Shown piece after piece: positions 20,384-30,495 of a stretch of DNA of 40,312 nt (positions are counted from its first letter, which is position 1; the number at the start of each line of letters is the position of its first letter). Made by a program: the position numbers and the translations under genes. Origin of the DNA: UBA6164 sp964527325 (lineage in GTDB: Bacteria > Patescibacteriota > Gracilibacteria > BD1-5 > UBA6164); assembly GCA_964527325.1 (NCBI GenBank), contig CAZGNU010000008.1:1-40312 (forward strand), read 5' to 3'. The notes below the pieces were generated by a model, which was not told the DNA's origin, did not search any database, and saw only the letters and a program-made list of their open reading frames with translations.

Positions 20384-21424
20384 TTATAATTCAATATTCT
20401 CTTTTGTAATATTTTTTTCTTCAACAACAACTTTATCTCATTTATTCCTAAAATATTCATCTTCTCTATATAGTCTTAAGTAAAACAAATATGTAAATAC
20501 TATTATAAATACTGTTCAAATTGATTGCAATGTAATACTAAATAAATTTTTGAATATATCGTAAAAAATTGATTTATTTTCAAAATATTGAGTAATATTA
20601 TCAATAATATTTTCTGGATTACCTCATGATATTAGTTCAGATATTCATGAAGACAAAACAGATCATCATAAAGATAAACCAAAAATAAACATTCAAATAG
20701 CTGATTCAATCATTGAAGTTCAAAAACCAATTATCATTCAAATAAACAATATATTTCAAAAAATTCTCCACCAATCTCTATTTGTAATACCAATAGAATT
20801 ATCAAAGTTTTCTTTTTCAAATGAATCATTATCAACTGCTGAGTACAAAGCAAATGTAGCTTTTGTTCACCTATAAATAACAAATACTATTCAAGTAATT
20901 AATGAAACTATCATAATTCAACCTCAAATATAAGACATACTGTCATTATTATTAAATAATCAGATATTTAATAATATTCATCAGACAATAAACACTAGTG
21001 CTGGGATTAAATATACATAAACAAACATATACCAATAAGTTTTCATAGATGAGAAAAATCTAGAAAATCAATACATAACACTTTCATTAATATCAATTTT
21101 TTCTCATTCTACAGTTTTCTTAATCGACTTCAATGTTGTTAAAATAATAACTATATATAGTAACAAATACAAAAGAAAAACAAATATTCAAACAGTTATC
21201 ATACTAACTACAGCTGGATCACTTAAAAACAATCAAATATTAAAATTTTCAATATTATTAATATCCCCTATTTTTGTAAGAAAAAAAGTTCATATTAAAA
21301 CAGTAAAAATCACAAATGCAAGCATATGATAAACAAAAACAGGTATAAATAATCACACAAAGTTATTCTTCACCAACTTAAAAGACTGATCAAACCTATC
21401 AAAAAATTGTTCTTTTATTTTCAT
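20384..21424 (-). CDS. Polytopic membrane protein, unknown (346 aa)
   Basis: No family recognised with confidence. MKIKEQFFDRFDQSFKLVKN is a cytoplasmic start, then six or more membrane helices separated by polar loops (for example a WWRIFGNILFIGMIIGF block), and an acidic cytoplasmic tail ending KNITKENIEL. The layout, with repeated long helices rich in small residues, recalls glycerophosphoryl-diester-phosphodiesterase-type membrane domains or YciC-like proteins, but no motif decides. About thirty Gly are TGA. It stands alone, divergent from the DUF805 gene. Confidence 0.72.
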
Positions 21425-21515
21425 AATATATATAGTTAAAATTGACTTATTAAACAATATTAATAATATAAAATTACAGCCTTAAATCAAATTTATATTT
21501 TTAATTGTTAGTCTT

Positions 21516-21932
21516 ATGTTAAATTTTATAAAAGAGTGTAATAAAGCAAGTGGAAGATGGAATAGAAAAAAATTCTGGTTATATCCATTATGATTATGAT
21601 TATTAATTATTATAGTAGTTTGATTATTAGGATATTTACTATGAATGATATTATGAGAAACAGGATGACAAATAGCTTTTGGTATTTGATGAATAGCTTA
21701 CTTATATCTAATTTATGTTAGTATTACTGCATATATTAAAAGACTTCATGATTTAGATAAAACTGGTTGGATGTCGTTACTTATGTTTGTTCCTCTTGCA
21801 AATATATACTTATTTATAATTTGTTGATTCTTTGTATGAACAACTTGAAAAAATCAATATGGGGAAGATCCATTAGGATGAACTGCAGAAGCTCCAGTTG
21901 TTGATGCAAATAGTACTCCGAATGAATTGTAA
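21516..21932 (+). CDS. DUF805 inner membrane protein
   Basis: 138 residues with three or four helices. KASGRWNRKKFWLYPL (R-x-x-x-F/Y-W) and TAYIKRLHDLDKTGWMSLLM (R-L-H-D-x-x-x-S/T-G-W) are the two defining DUF805 motifs, and GKNQYGEDPLG is the usual C-terminal N-x-Y-G-x-D-P. Function is unknown across the family; some members are near phage or stress genes. Transcribed alone, with a strong terminator after it shared with glyQS. Confidence 0.9.
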
Positions 21933-21938
21933 TTTTTG

Positions 21939-21982
21939 AAAAAATAAAATACTACACATTAAATGTGTAGTATTTTATTTTT
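21939..21982. terminator. Bidirectional terminator between DUF805 gene and glyQS
   Basis: Perfect stem AAAATAAAATACTACACATT paired with its complement, very short loop, A/T tails on both sides. It lies exactly between convergent stops. Confidence 0.85.
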
Positions 21983-23361
21983 TATTTCAATCTTTCTCTT
22001 ATATACTCATTCAATTTACTAATTTCAACTAATTCTTGTTCCATAGAATCTCTATGTCTTACTGTCACTTTTCATTCATCGAAATTATTTGAATCTATAG
22101 AAATACAAAAAGGTACTCAGATTTCATCCATTCTGGCAAATCTTTTTCAGATTGATCATACTTCATCATATTCACATATAAATTCTTCTGAAAGTTGTGA
22201 GTAGATTTCTTTTCATAAATCTCAGATTTTTTTCACTACTGGTAATACTCAAACTTTTATTGGTGCTACTCTTGGTTCAAATTTTAGGTATGTTCTACCT
22301 GATTCTTCATCAACTGTATAAGCATCAATTAGTACTGCTAATACCATTCTAGTTAATCAAACTGCTGGTTCTATTACATATGGTATATATTTTTTGTTGT
22401 TAACTGGATCAAAATAACTCATATCTTGTTTTGATTCTTTCATATGTGCAGATAAATCAAAATTTGTTCTTGAAGCTATTCCCCGAAGTTCTCACCATCC
22501 AAATGGGTATTTGAATTCTATATCATAAGTACCATTACTATAATGAGATAATTCATCTTCTGTATGTTTTCTAAATCTAAGACTTTCTTTTTCTACTCAA
22601 ATAGTTTTTACTAGGAAATTTTCGCAAGCAGCTTTCCATTTATCCATATGTTCCAATTCTGTTCCTGGTTCACAAAAATACTCAATTTCCATTTGTTCAA
22701 ATTCTCTAGTTCTAAAAATAAAATTACCTGGAGTTATTTCATTTCTAAAAGCTTTACCAACTTGAGCAGTTCAAAATGGTATTTTTCTTCTTGAACTTCT
22801 TGCTATATTTGCAAAATTTACAAATATACCTTGAGCTGTTTCTGGTCTTAAATAAACTTCACTTCATGTATCATCAGTAACTCATTGATGAGTTTTAAAC
22901 ATCAGATTAAATTGTTTTATTTCAGTAAAATTTGATTTTCCACAGTCTGGACATTCTAGCTTATGTTCTTTAATATAACTTTCCATATCTTCATTACTCA
23001 TTCAATCAGCAACTTGATCAATTCACTTAATTTGATAGTCATCTTCAATTAGTTTATCTGCTCTGTGTCTCGACTTACATTCCTTACAATCCATTAAAGG
23101 ATCAGCAAAACCTCCTACGTGTCATGAAGTCACCCAAACTTGTGGATTCATTAAAATTGCAGAATCCTGCAAAGTCATATCTATTCTTTTTTGAACAAAC
23201 TCTTTTATCCAGAGATTCTTAATATTTTCTTTTAATAGTGATCAATATGGACCATAATCCCAAGCATTTGCAAGTCACCCATATATTTCACTACCTTGAT
23301 ACACAAAACCTCTTTTTTGTGAAAGATTTACTATATCTTTCATCTCAACTTTATTACTCAT
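21982..23361 (-). CDS. glyQS: Glycyl-tRNA synthetase (single-chain, alpha2 type)
   Basis: 459 residues, class II enzyme of the archaeal/eukaryal-like alpha2 form. The N-terminus KDIVNLSQKRGFVYQGSEIY and NAWDYGPYGSLLKENIKNLW are typical, followed by the zinc-type insertion (MDCKECKSRHRADKL and a second C-x-x-C pair further on, ECPDCGK). The protein ends LNEYIRERLK. It must supply Gly for both GGN and UGA codons here, so demand is unusually high. It is preceded by a leader with a tRNA-Gly-type T-box and terminator, so expression is probably controlled by uncharged tRNA-Gly. Confidence 0.97.
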
Positions 23362-23392
23362 AAGACAATAAATTAAAAAATAATTTCATAAG

Positions 23393-23545
23393 AAAAGACC
23401 CTTCAGGCAATTTCTTTTTTATTGCCTTCAGGGTCTTATTGATATTCTCAAAAGACGGTTCCACCCGAAGTATTTACTCTAGTAATAATAATTATTTTTA
23501 TACGGATTCCATCCCGGATTATTTTAATAATAATTATTTTACTTA
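23393..23545 (-). promoter_or_regulatory. T-box riboswitch (tRNA-Gly sensing) of glyQS
   Basis: On the minus strand, in order: an A/T-rich lower stem (two AATAATTATTATT copies), a small hairpin CGGGATGGAATCCG whose loop shows GGA, a short stem GAGTAAATACTTC, the T-box core CGGGTGGAACCG (23454-23469), and a transcription terminator (23395-23437, 17 positions per arm with a tandem G-A mismatch, then TTTTCTT). The TGGA in the T-box pairs with the UCCA end expected of tRNA-Gly (discriminator U). Stem I is far shorter than in Firmicutes. T-box and terminator are clear; the GGA specifier is a reasoned guess. Confidence 0.78.
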
Positions 23546-23550
23546 AATGT

Positions 23551-23556
23551 ATTATA
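23551..23556 (-). promoter_or_regulatory. -10 box of glyQS leader promoter
   Basis: TATAAT on the minus strand, with a weak -35 (TTGATT, 15-bp spacer) that overlaps the stop of the SLH gene. Transcription would start near 23544, at the 5' end of the T-box leader. Confidence 0.5.
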
Positions 23557-23578
23557 ATATATTTTTTGAAAAATCAAA

Positions 23579-24187
23579 TTAAAATTCATCTGAATAAATT
23601 CATTGTTCCTTTTGTACTTTAATTTCTTTATCTTTTTCTATAGTTACATCAGCAACTTGAAATATCCAACCTCTAGTTGCATCAGTATTATAATCAGTAA
23701 AATTTTCAACTACTCATGCTCTTGCAGCAAAATCTACAACTTGTTTTTGCCAATTATCACTACTATTTGTATCATATTCATAATCAAATCATATTGCTTT
23801 AATTAACATTGCTATAGCTTCTGATTTAGTGATTTTATCTTCTGGTCTAAATGTAGTATTTCTTGATATTAAATCATTATCAACTAAAACTTCAACATTA
23901 ACACAAGCCCATGAATTTGGGTTAATTGCAGATAAATCAGAAAAAATATTTTCACATGTACTTTTTTTGTCTAATTTTGCAACTCCTCTAGCAACAGCAG
24001 CAATTTCTTGTCTAAGAACATTAGAACCAAGATTATAATTTTCAGGATCATTTATATGATTATTTATTATTCACTGACTTGCTAAACTATTAGCGGCACC
24101 AGTTTCACTTTTTACAACAACTCAAGCATAACTTATAGCTCATAAAGTAGCTGTTAACGCGATTGTACTTATAAGTTTTTTAAACAT
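23579..24187 (-). CDS. Exported S-layer-homology (SLH) domain protein
   Basis: 202 residues. MFKKLISTIALTATLGAISYAG is a signal peptide. Two SLH-like segments follow: residues about 40-100 (LRQEIAAVARGVAKLDKKST ... CVNVEVLVDNDLIS) and 105-170 (RPEDKITKSEAIAMLIKAIG ... VVDFAARAWVV), with the usual F-x-D, I-T-R/K-x-E-A/F and W/A-A positions. SLH domains anchor proteins to cell-wall polymers. The tail is Lys/Glu-rich. The gene is monocistronic on the minus strand, downstream of htpX's 3' end. The wall partner is unknown. Confidence 0.85.
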
Positions 24188-24247
24188 AGTATTTTTATTA
24201 AAAAATAGTAAAGTAATTATATAAAAAAATGTAAATTTTGCAAAAAA

Positions 24248-25150
24248 TTATATACTTAATTCTTCCAAAGCTTTAATCCTATCATCCAAATCTGGGTGAC
24301 TAGAAAAAAGTGACATAATTCATTTTCTTCATTTTGTTGATATTTTCATAGTTGCTAGTTTTGAATCATCAGCTGAAGCTAGTTTTTGCATATTTTTTAA
24401 TGCTTTTAATCAAGCTATCATTTTTTGTTTTCATACATATTTTGCACTTCATGCATCAGCCTTATATTCTCTGTATCTTGAAAATTTCATTGTTATCAAA
24501 CTTGCAAGAATTCAAAAAATTATTTGAAAAGCAATACTTGTAATAAAATAAACTATCCATGATAATTTTTCATCAACTGTTTGAGAAACAATATTTGCAA
24601 CTATTCTTGCAAAAAATATTACAAATGTATTTAGTATTCATTGTAATAATGTCATAGTAACCATATCTCAATTTAATACATGAGACATTTCATGAGCTAC
24701 AACACCTTCTATAGCATCATGATCCATCGTATCTAATAATCAACTTGATACAGCAACTAATGATGAATTTTTTGAAGCTCATGTAGCAAATGCATTTGGT
24801 TCACTCGAAATATAAAACCCTACTTCTGGAATTTTAATATGCTCCCTTTCAGCTAGTTCCTTTACAACACTAAAAACTATTTTTTCTTTAGAGTTTAGAT
24901 TATCAAACTGATCAATATGAATTATTTTTATATTATAAGCTCTTTTTGCCATCCATTTTGACAAAAACAAACTAATAAAAGCTCATCCAAATCAAAAAAT
25001 TAAAGAAAAAATAAATAATCCTAAATAACCTCAACCTAAATATCAAGTTACATTTATTCAAAACACTTTTTCTACAATCATTACAGCAATAGATAACACT
25101 ATCATTATTGCCAAATTTGTAACTAGAAACAAAAATACTCTTTTAAACAT
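24248..25150 (-). CDS. htpX: Membrane metalloprotease HtpX
   Basis: 300-residue zinc protease of membrane quality control. Two N-terminal helices (FLFLVTNLAIMIVLSIAVMI; YLGLFIFSLIFGFGGAFISL), the HEMSH zinc motif at residues 153-157 (ligands His153, His157; catalytic Glu154), two more helices, and the third ligand in REYKADA. MFKRVFLFLVTNLAIM is the canonical start. Length matches the family. Upstream lies a palindromic element and the end of the polA-like gene, 74 bases away. Confidence 0.96.
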
Positions 25151-25180
25151 ACATAAAAAATTAAAAAATAATATATTGTC

Positions 25181-25216
25181 TTCATCCCCTTTAATAAAGG
25201 GGATTATAGGGGAATT
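25181..25216. repeat. 36-bp palindromic element, copy 1
   Basis: Contains the hairpin CCCCTTTAATAAAGGGG next to ATTATAGGGGAATT. The exact inverse copy is at 30388-30423, and a G-richer relative is at 30450-30483. It sits just after the stop of the polA-like gene. Confidence 0.85.
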
Positions 25217-25224
25217 TAAATAAA

Positions 25225-26589
25225 CTAAAGCAAGCTCATCTGCCCCTCATCACATTTTCCTTTACTCTCACTTCACATAAACAATTCAATAATCTCTAAA
25301 TCATATTTAATATTATGTCAAACAATCAAAATATCAAGTTCAAATAATTTATTCAAAAAATCTTTTAAATCATCATCATTAATTGAATCTCAATTATGTA
25401 ATCTATTTATATAAAATATATTTTTATCATCTATATAAATACTTATTCATACTAGCTCAGCATTAATTATGTTTAGTGATGTGGTTTCTGTATCCAAACA
25501 TATTTTATTATCCGTAGGGGTAACCCTTGTGGTTACCCTTTTTTCTATTTTGTTAAATAATTCATTTAATTCATTATTATTCGTAATAGACTTAACTTTC
25601 AATCACAAATCCTTCCATGTTTTAACCTTAATATCTTCAACTTCTCAAATAAGACTAAAAAATTCTAGTTTTCTAAAAAAATCTTTTATTTCATCATTAA
25701 GTAATTCGTTTGGTTTAAATTTAAAATCATCAAGTTCAAATTTCTTGTTTACTACTCAATCTCAAGCAATTTCATCAGTAAGTAAGTGTTCATCTAAATT
25801 TATATCAGTTATAATTGTTGCTAATTTTTTACTTAAAAAAGCATTATCTTCAGAATTTAATAATTTTTCAAATGTTTTTCATTTAAAACATGACTGAATA
25901 GATTTATCAAAATCTGAAAAAGCTTTATCTCACGATTCAACTTTTTTTACTTCATCATAAATTTGTTTTACTGATCATATTTCGTTTATCAATCAAATTG
26001 CTTTTTTAGGACCAAATCAATCAATTCATGGTATATTATCAGCCTTATCTCATACTATTGCAAGATAATCAATAATTTTATCAGTATTTACTCAAAATTT
26101 TTCACGAGCTTTTTCAGGGTTAAATATCCTTCTTTTCATAGTATCGTAAACTGAAACATTTTCTGTTATCAAACTATATAAATCTTTATCCCCAGAAAGA
26201 ATATAAATATCATTGTTTTTGTCTTTTCATAAATCACAAGCCAAGGTTCATATAACGTCATCAGCCTCATATCCATCAATCTCAATAATATCAACTCACA
26301 TCAAACCTATCATATTCTCAATATCCCCTATCTGCGTTCTAAGATTATCAGGCATCCTATCTCTAGTAGCTTTATAATCCTCATAAATATCATGCCTAAA
26401 ATTCTTTCATTTAGCATCCTTCACAAATATCAAATAATCAGGATTCTGCTTAACCAAACTATGCACAAAAAACTTAGCCATCCCAAAAACAGCATTCACT
26501 ATCTTACCATCCTTAGTCGCAAACTCCGGCAAAGCAAAAAACATCCTATAAATAAAAGAATTCCCATCAATTAAATAAATTTTTTTCAT
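25225..26589 (-). CDS. polA: DNA polymerase I N-terminal part: 5' nuclease plus partial 3' exonuclease
   Basis: 454 residues; Pol I is normally 850-950. The first 290 residues are a complete 5'-3' nuclease: MKKIYLIDGNSFIYRMFFAL, DGYEADDVIWTLA, YILSGDKDLYSLI, and the helix-hairpin-helix (DKADNIPGIDGFGPKKAIGL). A linker follows, then exonuclease motifs I (CLDTETTSLN) and II (GHNIKYDLEI). Motif III and the whole polymerase domain are missing; it ends FMGSESKGKCDEGQMSLL at TAG. A palindromic element follows directly, so the gene may have been cut by an insertion or deletion there, or the polymerase part may be encoded elsewhere. The 5' nuclease alone could still remove primers. Confidence 0.88.
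25514..25540. repeat. Palindrome inside the polA linker
   Basis: GGGTAACC-CTTGT-GGTTACCC with flanking GTAG lies in frame within the linker between the 5' nuclease and exonuclease domains, encoding a segment KRVTTRVTPT. It is GC-rich unlike the rest of the gene and looks like a mobile palindrome tolerated in coding sequence. Confidence 0.6.
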
Positions 26590-26594
26590 AATTT

Positions 26595-26622
26595 TTGAAA
26601 ATAATTATAAATATGATATAAT
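26595..26622 (+). promoter_or_regulatory. Promoter of the kinase-like gene
   Basis: -35 TTGAAA (26595-26600), -10 TATAAT (26617-26622), 16-bp spacer, 33 bases before the ATG. Confidence 0.6.
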
Positions 26623-26655
26623 TATATTAATAATAACAAATAAGTAAATAAAATA

Positions 26656-27360
26656 ATGAAAACAGATAAAAACACACCATTTAAATGAAAATTTTTAGAT
26701 TCTATATGAAGATGACAGGATAATATTGTTGTAGAATATTTGAACGAATATAAATGAAAAATAAATAATGTAATAAAATGGAATCATGAATCTAAGAATA
26801 CAAAAACAACAAGTCAACTATTAAATGAACAAAAATATGTTAAGAAAAAATATGAAATGTTAAAATTTTTTTTATGAGATTTTATACCAGAAACACATTT
26901 TTTATTATGAAATAAAATTGATTGAAAAAAACAAAGAAATAAAAAATACATAATACAAAAAAAAGTACCTAATATGAGAATATCAATGTTATCTGATGAG
27001 CAAAGAAACGATAAAAGATTAATTACAAATATAAATAAATTAATATATAAATTAAAAAATTTATACAAAACAATTGATGAAGTAAATGAATCTGTTGATG
27101 AAGAATGAAAAATTGATTGTAGACTAGATATAAAATGATTATCTAAAAAATCATTTGAAAATAAAAATTTATTAAATGTTTCAACTAATCAACATGATAT
27201 ATTTAATTCACCAAACTTACTTGTTGATCCAGTAACAATGGATCTATTTTGTATAGATTTTTGAAGATGAGATTGGAATGAAAAAAAAGAAGCTACAATA
27301 ACAACATTACTAGTTCTTGCAAAAAATAATCAAAAAATTATTGATACAATAAAATCTTAA
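26656..27360 (+). CDS. Protein-kinase-like (PKL) fold protein, unknown
   Basis: 234 residues. The order of motifs matches a small kinase-like fold: glycine-rich loop IGRGQDNIVV (residues 17-26, Gly18 and Gly20 as TGA), a strand Lys (VIKWN, Lys41), hinge-like YIIQKKVPN, a catalytic-loop-like HDIFNSPNLLVD (Asp181, Asn187), and a DFG (CIDFGRGDW, Asp201). Related folds include aminoglycoside phosphotransferases and PhoP-regulatory YrbL-like proteins. The ATP-binding elements seem complete; substrate and real activity are unknown. It is transcribed alone between polA (divergent) and the flavin reductase. TGA is Gly throughout. Confidence 0.62.
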
Positions 27361-27369
27361 TTCAAAAAT

Positions 27370-27397
27370 TTGTAATTCTAAAAATAAATATTATAAT
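27370..27397 (+). promoter_or_regulatory. Promoter of the flavin reductase gene
   Basis: -35 TTGTAA (27370-27375), -10 TATAAT (27392-27397), 16-bp spacer, 28 bases before the TTG start. Confidence 0.55.
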
Positions 27398-27425
27398 TTT
27401 TTTAAATATTCAATAATAAATTATT

Positions 27426-28139
27426 TTGATACAAAATTTTAAACTAATAGAGAAAAAAAATCTAACGCATAATGTGTTTGAGATGGTTTTTGAGTGAGAG
27501 AAAGAGTTAGAGATGAAACCTGGGCAGTTTGTTACTTTTTTGATTGAGTGATTGTGAGGAAGAGCTTATTCTATACTTAAGTTAGATTGAAAAAATATCA
27601 CTCTGATAATCAAAAAACGGGAAAAAAGTGAATGAGGTAGATGAGGAAGTAAGTTAATTTGTGAGTTAAATATTTGAGAAAGCTTGAAATGAGTATGACC
27701 AGCTGGACACTTTTTACTTAGAGAAAACAATAATAATAAATTGTTTATTTGAACTGGTACAGGTTTTGTTCCTCTTTATAATATGATTAAATATTCATTA
27801 AAAAAATACTCAGAAACTAAAATAAAATTGATTTTTTGAGTTAGAGAAGAAAATGATGTATTTTATATTGATGAATTAAAAGAATTAAAGCATAAAAATT
27901 CAAATTTTGATTTTGAAGTATATATTAGTAGAGTAAAAGATTTATACAAATTCCGAAATTTATGTCCTTGTATAAAGATACATTCTGGTTATACAACAAA
28001 TAATTTAATAAAAGAAAACATTAAAGAGTTTAAAGAAGCGTATATTTGTTGAGCTCCAACAATGATAGAATCTTCAGTAGAAAAACTTACAAACCTTTGA
28101 TTTATAGAATGAGAAAATATTTTTTATGAAAAGTATTAA
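27426..28139 (+). CDS. Ferredoxin-NAD(P) reductase-like flavoprotein
   Basis: 237 residues of the FNR fold. FAD domain: KPGQFVTFLI and GRAYSIL (R-x-Y-S flavin motif, Gly as TGA). NAD(P) domain: FIGTGTGFVPLYNMIKYS and the C-terminal CGAPTMIES (C-G-x-P-x-M nucleotide motif). There is no [2Fe-2S] segment, so it resembles single-chain ferredoxin reductases or a dihydroorotate dehydrogenase electron-transfer subunit lacking its cluster. No ATG is available before the first conserved residue; TTG at 27426 fits the preceding stop and promoter. A possible job is supplying electrons to low-potential enzymes such as the activase system, but that is inference. Confidence 0.82.
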
Positions 28140-28141
28140 AG

Positions 28142-28290
28142 AATAATCCTTTAGTCCTTCGGACAGTTTCCTTTAATACTAAAGGAAACCACTTCTAATA
28201 AATTTTATTTAAAGCAACTTTTTATTAAAATAAACAAAAATACAATTAAAAAGGCTTCCTTTAGTATTAAAGGAAGCTCCAGATAGGGTG
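28142..28290. repeat. Paired palindromic elements (REPIN-like)
   Basis: GTTTCCTTTAATACTAAAGGAAAC (28168-28191) and GCTTCCTTTAGTATTAAAGGAAGC (about 28245-28268), in inverted arrangement, each with a flanking tail (ATCCTTTAGTCCTTCGGACA; TCCAGATAGGGTGATGGATT). They fill the gap between convergent genes. Confidence 0.65.
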
Positions 28291-28303
28291 ATGGATTATT
28301 TTT

Positions 28304-28876
28304 TTACAACACTAATTCCAAAACATCAACACAATTTCAAACAAATTCATTATCATTATTTATCTCTTTTATAACAACACATTTATCAAGAACATTTTTC
28401 TTTTTTGCAATATCTAATATATCGTATGCCTCATTTTCAAAAATTGCATCTCACATTTTATTATTGATTTTTTCATTATCTATAGTGACACATAATCAAC
28501 TAAGTATAAGTCAAAATTTATTTAAATCATAAGATTCTCAAATAGCATATTCAGAAAATATTGGACTTTCCTTATCTTTTCAGATAAAAGTATTCGGAAT
28601 TATAACATCTCACTGTTTATAATCAGAGTTTTCTATCGTTTTTGCAGTTCAAATATTAATTATTTTTTCTATCTCAAAGTTATCAAAAATAAAATCTAAT
28701 ACATCAGCATCATTTTTAATATCAAATAATAATATATTTTCTTCAAATCAATCATTTTTTTTAACTCACTTATAAACGATAAAATCACTTTTATCTTCTT
28801 TTTTTAGATCAAATCTTTTTATGATTAAATCTCTTATTTCATTATCCGATGATACTATTACTTTATTAATATTCAT
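28304..28876 (-). CDS. Nucleoside phosphorylase-like protein (MTA/SAH nucleosidase type)
   Basis: 190 residues. INIGTAKTI and QGDVIIPNTFI match the nucleobase-pocket block of MTA/SAH nucleosidases (N-x-G-T-A-G, G-D-V/I-V), and GDAIFENEAYDILDIAKKKN followed by VVIKEI fits the late E-x-x-A/ F-x-x-I-R/K-x-I block. The N-terminal Gly-Met-Gly region is reduced, so it is short and divergent for the family (usually 230). Its neighbour downstream in genomic order (upstream in transcription) is ahcY, with a sugar-kinase-type gene beyond, so a role in breaking down SAM by-products is plausible. Key catalytic Asp and Glu could not be fixed with certainty. Confidence 0.55.
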
Positions 28877-28900
28877 GTTATTTTAATAATTAAGAAATTT

Positions 28901-28945
28901 CTTCCCTTTTCAAGGGAAGTACCTGAGGTACGAAGGGGATGGGTT
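28901..28945. repeat. Palindromic element at ahcY 3' end
   Basis: Hairpin CTTCCCTTTTCAAGGGAAG followed by TACCTGAGGTACGAAGGGGA and TGGG. It is GC-rich and of the same style as the other gene-end elements; it may also terminate ahcY. Confidence 0.6.
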
Positions 28946-28962
28946 AGAATTATAGTACAATA

Positions 28963-30360
28963 TTAATATCTATAATGATCTGGTTTGTAAGGTCCATCAA
29001 CTGGGATTCATAAATACTCAGATTGTTCTGTACTCATTTTTGTAAGTTTTATTCACAATTTATCTAAATGTAATCTAGCAACTTCTTCATCCAATTTTTT
29101 TGGTAAAATATGAACTCAAAGATCTAAATCATTATTAAATAATTCTATTTGGGCTAATACTTGATTAGTAAAACTATTACTCATTACAAAACTAGAATGT
29201 CAAGTTGCACATCATAAATTTACTAGTCTTCATTCAGCTAGTACAAATATTTCATGATTATCAAAAATATATTTATCTACTTGTGGTTTTATATTTAATT
29301 TTTTAACTCATTCAAAGTTATCAAGTTCAGCCATATTTATTTCATTATCAAAATGTCATATATTTGAAACAATAGCTTGATTTTTCATCTTTTTCATATG
29401 ATCAAGTGTAATAATTCACTTATTTCATGTAGTTGTAACATATATTAAAGCTTCATCTAAACATTCTTCAATCGTCTTAACTTCAAATCATTCCATAGCA
29501 GCTTGTAAAGCACAAATAGGATCAATTTCAGTAACTATTACTCTAGCTCAGAAGTTTTTTAATGCTTGAGCACATCATTTACCTACATCTCAGTATCCAC
29601 AAACTACTGCTACTTTTCATGCTATCATAACATCGGTAGCTCTTTTTATTCAATCAAGTAATGACTCTCTACATCCGTATAAATTATCAAATTTTGATTT
29701 AGTAACACTGTCATTTACATTTATAGCAGGGAATAGTAACTCTCCCCTTTCCATTATTTGATATAATCTATGTACACCGGTTGTTGTTTCTTCACTTACT
29801 CATTTTATATTTTTTGACATCTCAGTCCAAAAAATAGATCAAGGTTTATATTCTTGTCTCAAAACATCCATTAAAAAAGCTTCTTCTCACTCATATTCCT
29901 TATCTAATAAGCTAGGGTCTTTTTCTACAGCTACTCATCTATGAACTAATAATGTAGCATCTCATCCATCATCCAAAATCATATTTGGTCAACCTTCAAA
30001 ATCAAAAGTTTGTCTAAGTGTCCACCAATATTCTTCTAAAGTTTCTCATTTCCAAGCAAAAGTTGGTATTCATGCTTCAACCATAGCAGCAGCTGCATGA
30101 TCTTGTGTACTAAAGATATTACAACTTGCCCATCTTAGTTCAGCTCATAAAGCTACTAATGTTTCCATTAAAACAGCAGTTTGAATAGTCATATGAAGAC
30201 TTCAAACTATTTTTGCTCATGCTAAAGGTTTTGTATTTCCATATTTTTCTCTTGCTGCCATTAATCCTGGCATTTCTTGTTCAGCTATATCAAGCTCTTT
30301 TCTACCAAAGTCAGCTAGATTTAAATCAGCTACTTTGTAATGGTTATCTTTTTGGTCCAT
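28963..30360 (-). CDS. ahcY: S-adenosylhomocysteine hydrolase
   Basis: 465 residues. It splits SAH to adenosine and homocysteine, with bound NAD. MDQKDNHYKVADLNLADFGR is the start; catalytic-site blocks include SLHMTIQTAVLMETLVALGA, STQDHAAAAM, DDGGDATLL and NVNDSVTKSKFDNLYGCRES; the NAD fold is GKVAVVCGYGDVGKGCAQAL; the C-terminus ends DGPYKPDHYRY, whose Lys and Tyr reach into the partner's NAD site. It is full length. Many Gly are TGA. It lies between the nucleosidase-like gene and a PfkB-type kinase, a recycling set for methylation by-products. Confidence 0.98.
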
Positions 30361-30387
30361 TTTTTGTTAGTTATTTATTAAAATATT

Positions 30388-30483
30388 AATTCCCCTATAA
30401 TCCCCTTTATTAAAGGGGATGAACTACACTTTATTTTTTTGTTTTATTCCCCCCTTTAATAAAGGGGGGTTAGGGGGGAATTT
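30388..30483. repeat. Two palindromic elements between ahcY and the kinase gene
   Basis: 30388-30423 is the exact inverse copy of 25181-25216 (36 of 36). 30450-30483 has the related CCCCCCTTTAATAAAGGGGGG hairpin and TTAGGGGGGAATT. The two are in opposite orientation, as in a REP pair. Confidence 0.85.
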
Positions 30484-30495
30484 GCAGCTCATTTT

